Assembly (NCBI GenBank): GCA_037074765.1
Contig: JBAMDO010000081.1
Location: forward strand, 62,001-126,000
DNA from: Mansonella perstans
Lineage: Eukaryota > Nematoda > Chromadorea > Rhabditida > Onchocercidae
DNA length: 64,000 nucleotides
Reading direction: 5' to 3'
The notes beneath the pieces were generated by a model, which saw only the letters and a program-made list of their open reading frames with translations, made no database searches and had not been told where the DNA came from. Below are positions 44,601 through 58,500 of this stretch, one piece after another. The position numbers and the translations under genes are program-made. Position 1 is the first letter of the stretch. Every line of letters starts with the position of its first letter.

Positions 44601-46592
44601 CGATGGTTGCCTAACATTGGTATTACGCACCACTCCTCTTAACTGCTGTAAAGTTCAACACTGTTCAAAAATTGAGTACTGAATTTTGATTCTGCCTCTG
44701 CAGAGTTCGAATCAATAAATTCACGACTACAATTGGTTTTTAACCAACAGTATAAAATCACTAACGTTTTGCGAAATGCAAACTTTAGAAGGTGAGGTCG
44801 GCAATAGCATGGAATTTCGTGCAATGTTTGCCGAGTCAATAGATGGTACGCCAACTTGTGATAACGAGCTTGATGTACTGGGCGAACCGGGGGTCCGCCG
44901 GTTTCTAGTGTTCAAGATGCTAACTTGCTGAGCAGTTTTTTTCGTCCTCCAAATCTTTAGCATTGCCGACAATGTGGTATCATTGTCATCCGCAGCATGA
45001 TTCAGAGTACGCTAAATGTATCAATAATGATATACATATATATATAATATCGATTTCATACGAGTGTATTTGGTAAGTAGAGCTTTTAAACTTCGCAGGT
45101 GTGAAACAGATAATGCTGAAAGTTACTTAGCGTTCGAATCGTTTACTTAATTAACGTTGCATGAAACGAACCGGTAAGCTCCCAGTGAATTTCGGATCTT
45201 CCACCTGGAGTCGCGAGAAACTCATCTAAAAATATATTATACAAATAACTCAAAAGAAATCCAGAGAATAATCATTTTAATTCTTCGAATTCTTCGATGG
45301 TAAGGTAAAATTCTAAGCAAGCAGAAACAAAAGTTATCCTTACAATTTAATAGGTAAATAAACTGACCAGTGTATTACATGTTGGACAAGTGATGCTAAT
45401 AACATCATTTGACTGAGACAAGAATGATCGATGAATGCATTCTGATGGAGTAACTACGGACAGTTCATTATTACGCATTTTATTCTCATATTGCTCAGAA
45501 CTGACTGGCTGATAATGGAATATGCATGCAGCCGTGAAACCCATAATCAATAATTCCGGTACCGGTGGAGAATTCTGAAGCGAAAATACGCTGTTACAAA
45601 GGCTCTAAAAGGCTCTAAAGAACAAAATGGTAACTTGATTTAGCAGCATGATTTCGTTAATTGGTAACCAAAACATTAAAAACAAAGCCAATAGCGAAAC
45701 ACAATTAATACGGATAAAATATACTTTCCTAAAAATAAAAAATCAGATAATTAGAACTTGAAGTATGAAACACACCTGCCAAGAGCATTCATTTTGCACT
45801 ATATGCGCATAGACGACATGCCCATTAGTGTTTGCCAGTCCACAATTCTTACAGAAATAAAGTATAGCTTGCGCATGAGAATTCAACATATGATGATACA
45901 AACGCTCATCCTGAAAACATAGCTAGATAATAGTGGAAAATAACTGGAGGCCAGACAGCCAACACAATGCTTAATCTTGCCTTTTCACCTCACACACCCA
46001 GTAATTCCTTTGATAAAGAGAAAACTTCTTGAAGATCTAACACCGTGAACTATCAGTCTTTAAAGCAATTTGTTCAAATCTAACCGTTGAATAAGTAGCC
46101 GCACATTTCGAACAAACATAAACCATTTGTCGTCTATCGCCAATTGGCAAATGTAGATCTTGATGAGATTTCATCTGTTCCTTGTTAAATGCTAGTACAG
46201 AACATCGTTCACAATTTTGCAGTATACCGTGGTTGCGCATATGTATCCCGTATATTACTTGCGATTCATATGCCAAACAACATAGACGACATAAGTATAA
46301 AGTTGCTTCAACAGGAATTCCGTATACCTAAGATTAAAACTTTATAAAATGGATTAAACAAAACTATAAGATAGCACAGGCATCATCACCATTTGGATTG
46401 CATAGATTTGAAACACAGTATCTCTGTCAATTTGTTTTTTAAAATCAACCAACCGTTTCGATTGTGTGGCCTGCATCATATTTGTGATTTTCTTTGTGTA
46501 ACAGCAAAGAAGTCTCTGTAAGAAACTTCTCGCTGCATTGGCTGCAGCATAAGCTTGCTTCACGCTTTGAAGTCTTACAAGGCTTAGTGTAT
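41684..46592 (-). CDS. LIN-13-like gene: second zinc-finger block
   Basis: The exons are 46454-46592, 46085-46327, 45776-45910, 45368-45574, 45172-45225, 44766-45011, 44514-44645, 44203-44280, 43974-44102, 43634-43901, 43405-43537, 43121-43192, 42789-42939, 42279-42407 and 41684-41791, all in phase. Fingers include CSQCSEKFLTETSLLLHKEN, CERCSVLAFNKEQMKSHQDL, CSKC..HHMLNSH, CLECGSAFPFENLIVKHM, CPLC..FRKHM and CKICNTEIDNYNVYVHAL. Exons 43974-45225 are Ser/Thr/Gln-rich and finger-free. The last exon gives a short tail ending MRAFLGYPMPDNAKI. Exon 45172-45225 starts with ATG right after an acceptor, so an internal transcript start is possible. Confidence 0.85.
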
Positions 46593-49500
46593 CTAAAATT
46601 TTGTGTGCTTTCAAACAAATACCTTACAAAGAAGCCGTAATACAATTAAACGTAGGTAACATGAAAATGCATTTAAATGCGTATAACCTAAGCATCAAAA
46701 AGATGTAATAATTTCTTTTCTGCGAATCTGCAAATAAATCTTGAGCAAACTAGTTATGCATACTGACAAACTACAAAGCAAATTCAAAACAAGCGAAATC
46801 ACCATCCGGTCCCCTTGAAGTAACCATATTTCCAAAAAACATAATGCGCCTCAGTTGTTCAAACATCATTTTTTTCTCATCTAGTCTGATTAATCATCTG
46901 CAGTCTAATCTTTGGAAAACAACAAATATGTTTCAACAAAAAGAACAGGAACCTTTCGGCACTTTCAATAATCTCCAAATCTTGATCACCAGTTTTGTCT
47001 GCAACTCCTTTTTTTTGTTTTACAACTTCGTCATCAACATCAGGGCTCTCCTAAAATAACAAACAACAACCTTGACATTATAGTTTAAGATTCGTATACT
47101 TATCATAAATCATGACTCTCTTTATTTCCAAGTAAATCATAAAATTTGACTAAAATCATTTTTTATTTCAGAACTTTGCAGTATATGATCCAGACATTAG
47201 AAATGTTTTCTACTTGCAACAATATCAATAAAAGTGAAACTTGTACGATCAGTAAACTAGTCAATAATTTACCACAAAGTTAAGAAACTGAGAATTTACA
47301 TTTTTCAATTCACCAATGACTAATACATCATCCTCATTATCATTATTCGAAGGAACATAAGATGCTTTTGCCAAAGTAAGCTTTTTTTCCGTATCTTTTA
47401 CTCGACATCCACTTCTGGTTGTAGAACATTGTTCATCTATAATGTTGGATGCCAAGTTAGTTATATTAGCATCAAATACCGTAATAGATGAATCGGATTC
47501 AATATGCGTATCTTCATCTATACTATTTCTGGTAAATTAGTGACTGTGGAAAAAAATCAGCAATTCGAATTTCATAATATTTATTACCACCTCATCTATT
47601 TCTGCAAAGAAGAAGCTATAAAAACCTCCGGTGGAAACTAAATTTTATGCAATAAAAAACGAAAAAAAGCGGCATTTTATTAAAGTTTATTAAAATAGTT
47701 TATTTTTATTAAAGTTTAAGTTTATTAAAATAGTTTATTAAACACATGTCGCTTAAGCTGTTTTCCAACTTTAATTTTTAAAGTCGACAGTCAATTCCTG
47801 TATTTTCGTAGTTAATCATTTAATTTCGAGCATTTGCTTATCATAACAAACAATTTTCTAAAGTAGGTAATGAATTGTGCTAACCAACTGGAAAGTTGAC
47901 ATTTAGTGTAGATGTAGCTCCCACAGGGCTGGTACAAAATGAAGGGACTACTTCGGTAACATTAGCAGCTTCTGATCGAACACTGGTCATAAAATTAGCT
48001 GGAACAGTCTCTGCCACGGATACCATATCGTTATCATCAGCTAATAAATGTTATTCATTTAATAATCATCGTAATCTGATCAGTATTGAGAGAGAAAATA
48101 TTAAAGTTTACTATGAGTTTTTATCTGTAAAACAAATTATTCCGTTATATATTTCTGGAAGCGAACATAAAGAGTTGCAAATAAGACAGGAACTAATATA
48201 TTTCTATTAAAAAAACGATTAACCATGACGATCTTTATTATCTATGAAAATTCCATTTCCATCGTTAGTAAGACAGCCGAATTTTAAAAGCTGGGTTCCA
48301 TCGTCATCACTGTTCACCTTCACTTTTCCAAATGGAAATGTAGTACTGTTACGCTGTAAAGATAAATACTGCACCATACATACTTATTAAACCAATGACG
48401 CCAAAGACGCAAAAAGAAACAAAAATTATCCAAAGAAAAGTGTTCATGTTCAAATCGTGTCAGTAATTTCAGATATTTTACTTAGCTATACAGTGATCTT
48501 TCCGCAAGAATTACATTTTTACTTCAACACATGTAGAACTCAAGAAAAAACTTCCAAAAACTTTCATTAATACAATCACTGTGAGAAAGTACTACTGAAA
48601 AACAGAAATTTGGATAAAGTGACTACTTTATCATAAGCCCATACAATTCCTACTTTATTTTTTCTGAAAAACTCACTTGTTTAGATGGAGTATTCATATT
48701 ACTACGCACGGTGATGTTCGACTCAGAAAACGAAAGTACATTTTCCGGCGTGTTCAGAAGAGATAATTGCCTTTTATCGTTTACGATAATCCGATGCGAT
48801 TTCACGTGCAAAAAAAGTTGATCCTTCTTGAAAACAGACTTCATAATTATGGAAAAAATTTCGAAGTTCTACAATTCCTACTTTACTTTTTCTATAAAGT
48901 TTATTTTACTTTTACTTTTCTTTTTTAATTTACTTTTCCTATTTTTTTTTTCCCCTATAAAATTACTATTCTCAAGGTGGAACATTTATGAGCAAAAGAC
49001 AATCAGATATATTCTACACCTTAACAATGTAACATCTAGCAATCCTGCAGAATACAAATTACATACCGAAAATAAATATTTGTTGCAAAGGAGACAAAAA
49101 TCTTTCATAGAATTCAAATGGATTTTGAAATGCTTCTCGAATTCTTCTTCCGTGAATAGCTCATCAATTCTACATGAACATTTTAAGAGAATATTGCAAG
49201 AGTGCTCTCTAAATGCACTACAAGTAAGGAATTTTCCAGAACAATGCGAACACCCAAATCTGAAATGGATAAAAATTTGATCTTTAAAAAAAATAAAATA
49301 CTAAATAGTTCTCAAATCGAACGAAATTTGTATCTTAGGAACTTGACAGAAATTTGTATTTTAAAAACTCAACAATCATAAATGAATAGGAAATGCCAAA
49401 AGTTTATGTGATTAAAAACCAGATTTCAGTATTTGTTATATGTTGTGATGGCAAAACATTTCAAACATTTATAAATAAAAAACTTACATCGATTGATTAT

Positions 49501-52500
49501 TGAATCAATGTTTTATTCTAATCTATACATAATGGAAATACATTATTTTTAGTTTCAGTTTTTTCCACAGCTCTTACTTCCAGGCGATTTTTTTCAGTGA
49601 ACTGACCTTTCGAAAACCGCACGATGTTCAATGGCACGATGCCTTTCCAAATTCTCAGATGAATACGTAGTACCATCATTACAAAGGAAGCATATCTGAG
49701 TACTATTACACGCGTACAAAATATGCCGAAACATTTGCTCCTCACAGCGTCTGACTAATAATGGCGTAGTTGATTCAGAGGAAGATAAATTTTGGCAGAA
49801 TTTGCATGTTATTTTTACATCCTGAAATGAAATCCAAGTGAGTGATAAAGACAGTTTGCCGAACCCACGACATGGACAAAATATGGCTGACAAGAACCAG
49901 TCAAGTTATTCAATTTGAATCACAATAGTTCATGAAAAGACACAAGACACGTGGAACGTCTTTCAAACAAGCAGCTATATAATCGTAACAAAGTAAAAAC
50001 TTTATATATTTACCTTTGGTTGGAGTGATTTCAGTGTGTGTTTAAATAACAGGTGCTCGAAAAGTTCGTCGATAGTACGAATCGGACAGTGATCTCGGTA
50101 ATACGTACAAACAGGACAACAGTTCCACTGTTCCGGATGTTTCTGCAGATGAATATCGCGTTGAGCTTGGTTTGGGAAATCCAGTTCGCAAAGAATACAT
50201 GAAAATTTCTGAAAAACTAAGAAAAATATATTTACTAACTTTTAAATGCTTGGAGGCTTGATAAAGACAATATCTGGCGTTTACAGCCTCATCAAACGTT
50301 AATTGTTCGAAATTTTAATGTAGATGCAATAAGGCTGAAAAATAAATAAACAAAACAAAACAAAGTGTGGTCAAGATAAATTCTGCAAAATTCTAGAACT
50401 GTATGACTTGCTTATCCCATCATAAATATCGTAACTACCGATAAATTTACATCTGTAACAGAAGATTCTGCATCATTTGTATTTCTTATTGAAGGAATAG
50501 ATGAATACATCATATTCTCTGCAACCGAATCAGCAGGAGTTTCGACACTCTGTAAATTAAGTGGTAAAAGCATTCCAGAAATAACAGATAGGCATATAAG
50601 ATGAAAACTACTGGTTTAACTCACCAATTCATCCGCTAATATCTCCTTCTTCAAATTAGCAGCATCCTTTAAGGACAATTTCTTCCAAATAAACATCGGA
50701 TTTATCTAAAAAAAAACTAACAAAAAATAGATGAAATGGAACATACATTTTCAAGTTCGATAAAAATCTTCTGCTTTTGCCAGCAAAGTAGTTAACAGCA
50801 TACCCATTTAGAAAAAGAAACAACAATAGACTTAGAACAAAAGATGAATGATCCAAGATAGAATTTCCTACAACTTTCAGTTTTGTGATTATTAGCTGTC
50901 TGCGAAATTCTGAATTCGTTATTGAGCACAAGTTTTTTTCTTTTGAGACACTGAACTATAAGCTTAATAAATTGGCTAATTGTTACCTGCTGGTTTTTTT
51001 GATTGATGTACACGTTTGTTTCATGACAGTGTAGTAAATGATAGAAATAGCGATTGGGAGTGAGTGAAAGAAAACTACAAATTGGACAGCGCGGAAAAAA
51101 TTCGCCATCCAAGCCTCAAAAAAAGATTTTAACTATAAGCAATTCAGAATTGAGACGTCAAACTTCGCTGAAAGTCAAACTTAAAACTCAAATGAAGAAC
51201 AAATATAAAAGTACAAGATTTATTCAACATACATTTCCGAGGCCATTTTTGACAAGCAGCCACGTGAGACAAAAGGTACTGCTTTTCAATAAAACCATTT
51301 CCACATTCAGAACATAAATGTAGATGGGAACGAACAAAATGATTCGCTAATTGCTGCGATGAGTCGTTAGTTACCTTAAATATTTATATGCATTTCTTTA
51401 GAGCACGAATTCGTATAACTGTGAGTAGAGCGAGGAAAGCGAAAAAATTCTTAAAAAAATTAAGTGGAATCTACATATCCTTTTTTAGATCTAGTCAGAA
51501 TTACAATGATTCCAAATTTTCCACAACTTAAAATAGAGCACTGAAGTTAAAAAGCTCACAAAGCAGACTATGCACATAAATTTTTTCACTGTTGAAGTTT
51601 GTAGTGGTGCTATAGAACCGTGCATTAAAGATGACTGCGTTTCAGCTAACACTGGGACTGCCTGAAAAATAAGAATTAAGCGCGATAAAAATGAATGAAA
51701 TATCATTTTCCTCCAAGTAAATTTCACTTAGCGACATTAATGTCTACCATCATGCCTTCAGTTAACGATATGTAAAATGGAAGGAAAATCCACTAAAAGT
51801 CATACTTGGAGGTTTTCTGCTGCATAGGTGCCAGACGCAGTTAGCTCTGCGTTGCTTCCTATAATGAAATTTCGTTAAGTTATAAAAGTGCAATTCCATG
51901 ACTTGTGTTTCCGAACTCTTTGAAAAACCTTCTAGAATGCCATTAATGACTTTGCTTAAATTAGAAAATAATATATATGGATAATCATCAATAGAAAAGA
52001 CAAATTCATTTTTCGACGGATAACCTAGAATAATCACTGCTTTGAAAATTAAAAAATTTCTACACCTTTTTTAAATAATTTTGATGAAAAACTACCAATG
52101 AACAGAGGTGGTGACTGGGATTTTCTGTCGTGTCGCTGCTTAAAATCACCTGTTGGCATCAAATTCAGCTCTAAATTTATCCTTGTAGCGACATCAAGTT
52201 TTGCGTCTTCGTTAGTTCTCGATGGGATATACTCCATGATACCAATAGCTTTGTGACTTTCTACAGTTAGAAATTTTATATAAACCGCAAAACGAGATTT
52301 GTGTAATAAAAAAAAGAAAAAAAGTTGACCTTTGGAAGGCAACTAACCTGGAATATTGTAATGTGCAAAAATCCCATGATTCAGAGCCAAGTGTCGTCGC
52401 AAGCTTATGATTGAGCAAGATGTTACTTCACATTCCGGACAACTAATTCTACCATTTGGAGAACAATGTGGTTGAGTTAGCCGAATAACCTGAAGAGCCG

Positions 52501-55500
52501 AATTTTCTTAAAAGGCGAAAATTTATAATTTCATTAGTATTTGTTATTCCGCTAAACAGTGGAATAACAAATACTAATGACTAAGCTAACCGCGCTATTA
52601 CTTACAATTTTGCTATCCATTAAATCAAAATGTTTCTCAGGATCCGGAGATTCAACGTCTTTCTGCATACAAATCCGAAGATGTTTCAGCGTACTTTGGC
52701 TACCCAGATGAAGACCTTTACATCTGACACAAATGAAGACACTGAAAAAATGTAGAAGTAGAGAAAGCAAGAAGCTTCAATTATTTTTGAATGCAATGCC
52801 ATTGACAGGTAATGAAATTATTCACTACCTATCATCAATAACTGCACCGATCGTTGTATCTAGGATAGAATCTTTCTTGTCGACATAAAGCCGCCCTTCT
52901 CGGGTGAACTTTTCTACAAGTGACTTCATGAATGAATTCTTCGTTGTATATGGTTTCAGCTTACGCTTTGATTTTAAGCATCGACAAGGGCTAGACAGCA
53001 GTGGTTTAGTCATCACCTAAAAACGAAAAATTAGGAAATAAGAGGAAACTTATAACATGCACAGATCGCCCTCGTCCCTCAATAAATAAACATTCCTCTA
53101 CATCGCAAATCTATTTAAAAAAATATTAAAAAAAGAGCAACTGCGATAATCTGATACCTGCTTTGCTTGCTTACAGTAATAACACAAATCCTGATCAGTT
53201 GCTTCCCTGACTTCTTTCAAGTTCTTTTCCCTGTTAATTAATTTACTTTTTCTGTTCAATACAGACTTCTCATATGACTCATCCTCGTCATCGGATAGCT
53301 GAAAGATTGAGAATTGGAAATGAAGCATTCACAAAAAGAAGAATCACAAATAAACGAATGAATAATATTAATCTAAAATTAATCTGGGAGTTTGACACGT
53401 GTAATGTAATGTTACCGCTGAGCAAAAACATTAACCAGAAAACATATTCTTTATACCTTTCATGACCTGTTATATTTCCAAGAAGTGGAAATACAAAACT
53501 AGCTGAGCAGCGAATAAAAAAAGCTAGTAAAATAGCCGAAAAAATTGAAATATAGACAGTGGAAGCATCACTTCATCTAAAAATAATCATTCTACAAACG
53601 AGAAATGAAAACCAACATCGTCAGGCTTTTCGACTCTCGACAATGCTGTCATGTTAGAACCAACGATTTTCTGCAATGAGGGTCCCATTTTAAAAGTCGT
53701 CTCACAGGCAAAAGCTGGTGGCAAAAATGTTGCCTTATCTAACAAGTCCGTCATCGAATGTGCTTCATCTAGATGAGATAATAGGTGATCCCTGAAACAC
53801 GCTGATGAAATTTAAATAAATCTTTGTTTTCGTATTATATTAGCAATGCATTTGTTCTATGATAAAGAGAAATATAAAATCTTTTGTACAATAATCGAAC
53901 AAAGAAAAAAAGAAAAAAAATACTTAAACCAGTGCCGACCCAATAATTTACCTGAAAAAACAATCAGTGATGTAGAAGCGCGGGCATACCGGACATTTCA
54001 GTTTAGTCACTTTTCCCGAATGTTCACTTGATTGATGTTTCTCGATATCTGCTGCTGTGACAAACTTATGTGAACAAAATTTACAATGCAGTGGTATTCC
54101 ATACTTCATCGCGCAACCTTTCATTGTTACATATTCCACTTCAGAAGGTCGAGCAGAAAATAATATAACACATGATACTAATTTATCTGTGCTGTGGTAG
54201 CTCTAAAATTCAAAATTCTGAAATAATTCTGATTTTCAAACATTATTTGTTATGCAACTGCTAAAACTAATCAATACCACACTACACATTACTTCAACAA
54301 TTGGCATCTACAGCCATCTTAATTACAAAAAATCTTCCCAATATGATTTGGTGTAAAATAGTGGTATCTCTTGCTTTGCACATTTTTGAAGTAGAGTAAA
54401 TCACTTAATACAAAATTAATAGAATTTATTAAGATTATATATTTTGCTAAAAACCAACCAGCAAACGTCGCAGTTTGATGTGCTTTTTATCACTGGATAA
54501 ATCACTCAAAGATGACAAAGGCACCTGGAGGTTACACTCAGCACAAATCAATGTGTGCATCGCAAACATCATTTCCAACTGAAATTTATAGAAACCATAA
54601 AACAGGCTATACATTAGAGGGACACTGCATTTTCTCATAGCAAAACATGATCTCGACTTCACTCAGCGAAAATTTCAAATATTATTCTATCAATACTCAA
54701 TTTCAAATTCATCTTTCAAAGTCAGAGGTAAGAAAATGAAATATATATAAATGCTTCGACTATCGAAAATATAACTAAATTTACTCCCGACGAAATAAAA
54801 CGCCTGTTTAAGTTTTTTGGAATAAAATCCTTTTTAGGTATTTCTCTCCAAAATGGCCATAATCCCACTTATATATATATTGCTTTTTTTCGGAAATTAT
54901 TTCGAGTCAGTCAATATGTCAATATATGCAACAAGAAAAATTACCAAAATGTAATTATTTGATCCATTTATGCACTTTTGAAAAATCAAAATTAATAGTA
55001 CCTTTGTCTCTCCAATGAGTAACTCTAGCATAAACTGCGTGAATTCTTGACAACAGTGCTGTTTCAATTGTTCAAGTGTACTGAATCCTTCGAAACAATA
55101 ATGGCATGCATACACGTACATGTTATAATGACCATATAGAATATGCACCTAGGAATTTTCGAGTCAAACGAATAATACGCAGTGTCTTTTACACAAGAGG
55201 TCATAAGACCAGAGAAAACAGGAATAAATGAAACAAGAAAAAAGAAGACAAAATTGCCGCCAAAAGTCTACGTACTTACCATCTCTTCTAATACTAAACT
55301 TTCAAGTTCAGGACTTCGAAGTTTCACTACTTATTATTATTATTTGCACTTAAAATAAAACCCAAAAAAACACACATGCAAGCGTATATATATATATATA
55401 TATATACTTAAACTAATAGCTCCTTATAATGATAAGCTATTAGCTAAGAAGGAGCTTACTTCTTCCTAGAAGACAAGAACACACAGGACTCAGAAATTTG

Positions 55501-58500
55501 ATATGATTGCACTGTTTGAAATTACAACCTGTAAAGCATCGTCTCTCATTATCGCGTCCTTGCAAAATGGACATCGAATCCGTTTACATTGATGATGTTC
55601 ATTTTCTTTCAGTTCTTTCTGCTTTTTGGCCCATTCAGACATAAATCTAAACTCAGTCAAAGGCATGGCTGGCAACGAACGGATCCACTGCACCTCTGAA
55701 AAGACAAGACTATAATTCAACGGTAAAACCATTTATTAAGGGTACAAGCTATCAGATAAAAGTTATACTTAAAAGTTACAATCAAAATAAGTAATCGCTA
55801 GCACAGTTTGAAAAACATGCAGCTTTGCGCAATGTTGATACTGATGCTGTACTGCAGATAAAATCCATCCTTATGTAACAGAAGTGTTCTAAACACTTAC
55901 TTGCTGCACTCATGCTTTTCTCTGCATCAGTATTTTGATCAGTCCTTATTTTCTGAAAAGTTTACCGCTGAGTTACATTTTGAAAACGGCCTCATATTGG
56001 CATCAAATTATAACTATGCTTCAAAATTCCATGACAATCAGCTTCGTGAAAAACTTGTGCGAAATTATTCAATTATTCTAAACCAGTGCTGAGAACCATA
56101 TTATCCTAGCCATAGAACATTACAATAAACACTGTGGCTGAATAAGAAATAGTGTAGCTGAAAACAACAGAATGAACTTACATGTAATTCAGCTTTGTAC
56201 TTCGCCTGAATTTTATATCGTGCCACAAATTCATAAGTCAATCGGTCTTTATCGTTTAACTGAGACCACTAAAACACATCTATGTGAAAACCATCTTTGA
56301 AATATTTAAGATATAATTTAAAAAAAAAAGCATTTTGACAAAGTCATCTTGTTTGTAAATCCATCAGACCCTCATTACTTGAAAATATCAAGAAACTGAA
56401 ATTTACCGCATAGCGCAAGACTTGCGAAATACACAGATCCATGTTCTTCGATTTATCGAAACAATCACTCTGATCATCGATCTTCTCACTTAAAAAAAAA
56501 AATTGGTATCTATTACTATACCTAGCTGAATGAGGCTTTGCATTTCAATGAAACACGGTTTGATCCCAAACCTTTCAAGTAATTTTACTTCTGACATTAA
56601 AGTTAATGAATCAGCAGCTCTACAAATAAGTAAAGATTTCACACTTTTGTAAGACTTCCTTCATCATGAATATGAATATCACATAAGCACTATAGACAGT
56701 GGAATTACAGTACTAATAAGATAATAATGTGGAAGATTTCGGAATGAAACGTTACTAGAGTGAATTCTCGCTTGCAATCCACCAGGTTTACTTGAATAGA
56801 AATTCTCAGAAATTTTATTCACGTTAAAACTTCCGTAAACTTTCTTGGAACTATATACGATTATATATTTATCTATATGCTGCATTTGACAGGATTATCG
56901 TATTTTCATGGTAAATCGACAGTGAAGGTGAAGATAACTAATAATGTATTTAAGATCGGAAAAAAAAAAACTATCACACAGTATTCAAAAACAATGAAAG
57001 TTACTACAAGAAGCATATTATTAACAGCTCCACCACTTTCCCACTGCCCCACAAACAATTACTTCAAAATCCCTTATACATACTGAAATTTGAAATTTCT
57101 TATAAATATTGAAATCATTTCAATCATACCAAATCTCATTTAATACTGCATCTGTAATAAGCCGAAGACATAACCGGAAACCTCCACTAATGTTTGCAAA
57201 TTTCTCGAAATTATATAAACGACTGACAATCGTTCTCGATTCGTGTGGTCCGGCATGTTTGAGGCGCTCGTAACCAATTAGTGTTGCAAAGTTAATCGGA
57301 GATTTGGCACTTATTACCTTAAAATTTTTATAAAATTTAAAAGCTTGCAAATTCGTTTTGATTTTACATATGCCTACCTTTACATAAAAATCTCTACATT
57401 AACCATGGCTCTAATTTCATATTAACATCGAAAAATTATTCGGATATCAATGCATAAATTTATCTTGCATTAACACTTCATCAACGGAAATTTGCATAAT
57501 GAAAATATGCTTCTAAAATCCACTTTTTTTCCAGTAATGCAAATAATTACTTATTATATAAGGCTGCAATCAAGATTTGGGAACTATTTTTACGAAAACA
57601 AGAGTTCACAGAACAGATATCTGAAAAAGAATATATATTTCCACACATTTTTTTTTTCCTGAAATTGTTGCTCGTGCTTTGCCACTAGCTGTCTGTTCTC
57701 CTCAATTTCCAAACGTTGGCGCTTCCGATCCAATTCACTGATTTCTTCCAGCGCTTCTTCATTCCTCCACTGATCAAAGTTAACAGTCTAAAAATAGATC
57801 TAGAATCAATTTGAGATACGTTTTATTAAAAACTTTACAAATTTCATTCTAATGCGCAACTGTTTTGCACTAAATCTCAAAGTATCTGATGTATACTACG
57901 TTATGTCTAAAACATAAAAATAACTTGTGCTGCTCAATATCTGCTACAACATAGCTTGCTATTTACAGAGAAATTTTATTAAACTTTCTGCCAAATTAAG
58001 AAGTATGAATTTGTTAGTTCCGGATATCTTTTATTCTCCAGTTCAAAATCATGACCAATACAACTTTTTCTTTTTTGCTACATATCATGGAAAACCAATT
58101 TTCAGCGTAGAGCATTGTTTGCATATAACATAGCATCTCAAAAGTATTTCTAAAAGACAGGTCAAAAATAACACTTAGCACTTATAATGTTATAGACCGA
58201 ATAAAGCAATAGTAATGGTATCCAAATAATTGTTAATTGTGTTAAACATTTTCTTTTGATACAGGCAAGCCGCTTGTAAATTTAAAACAGTTAATATATG
58301 AATTCCTTTTTTAAAAAAAGCATATAATATTGTTTCTTTATTTTTGTCACAAGTAACTGAGTGATTTAAAATTTACAATTGCATAATTATTCATGAAAGA
58401 AAAGGAGCGAGTAGTGCTTATCTAAAATGACCACTTTAATCAACTATTAAAATAAATGAAGTTTTAAACTTTTGCTCAGCGTGACTTCGAATAAATGTGC

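Noticed and set aside
47896..48210. 104-codon plus-strand frame with Val/Thr-rich text
   Set aside because: Antisense to the in-phase minus exon 47889-48040; the plus text is a mirror of it.
48828..49280. 150-codon plus-strand frame
   Set aside because: It is antisense to a zinc-finger exon (49067-49259) whose Cys/His spacing and splice phase are clear.
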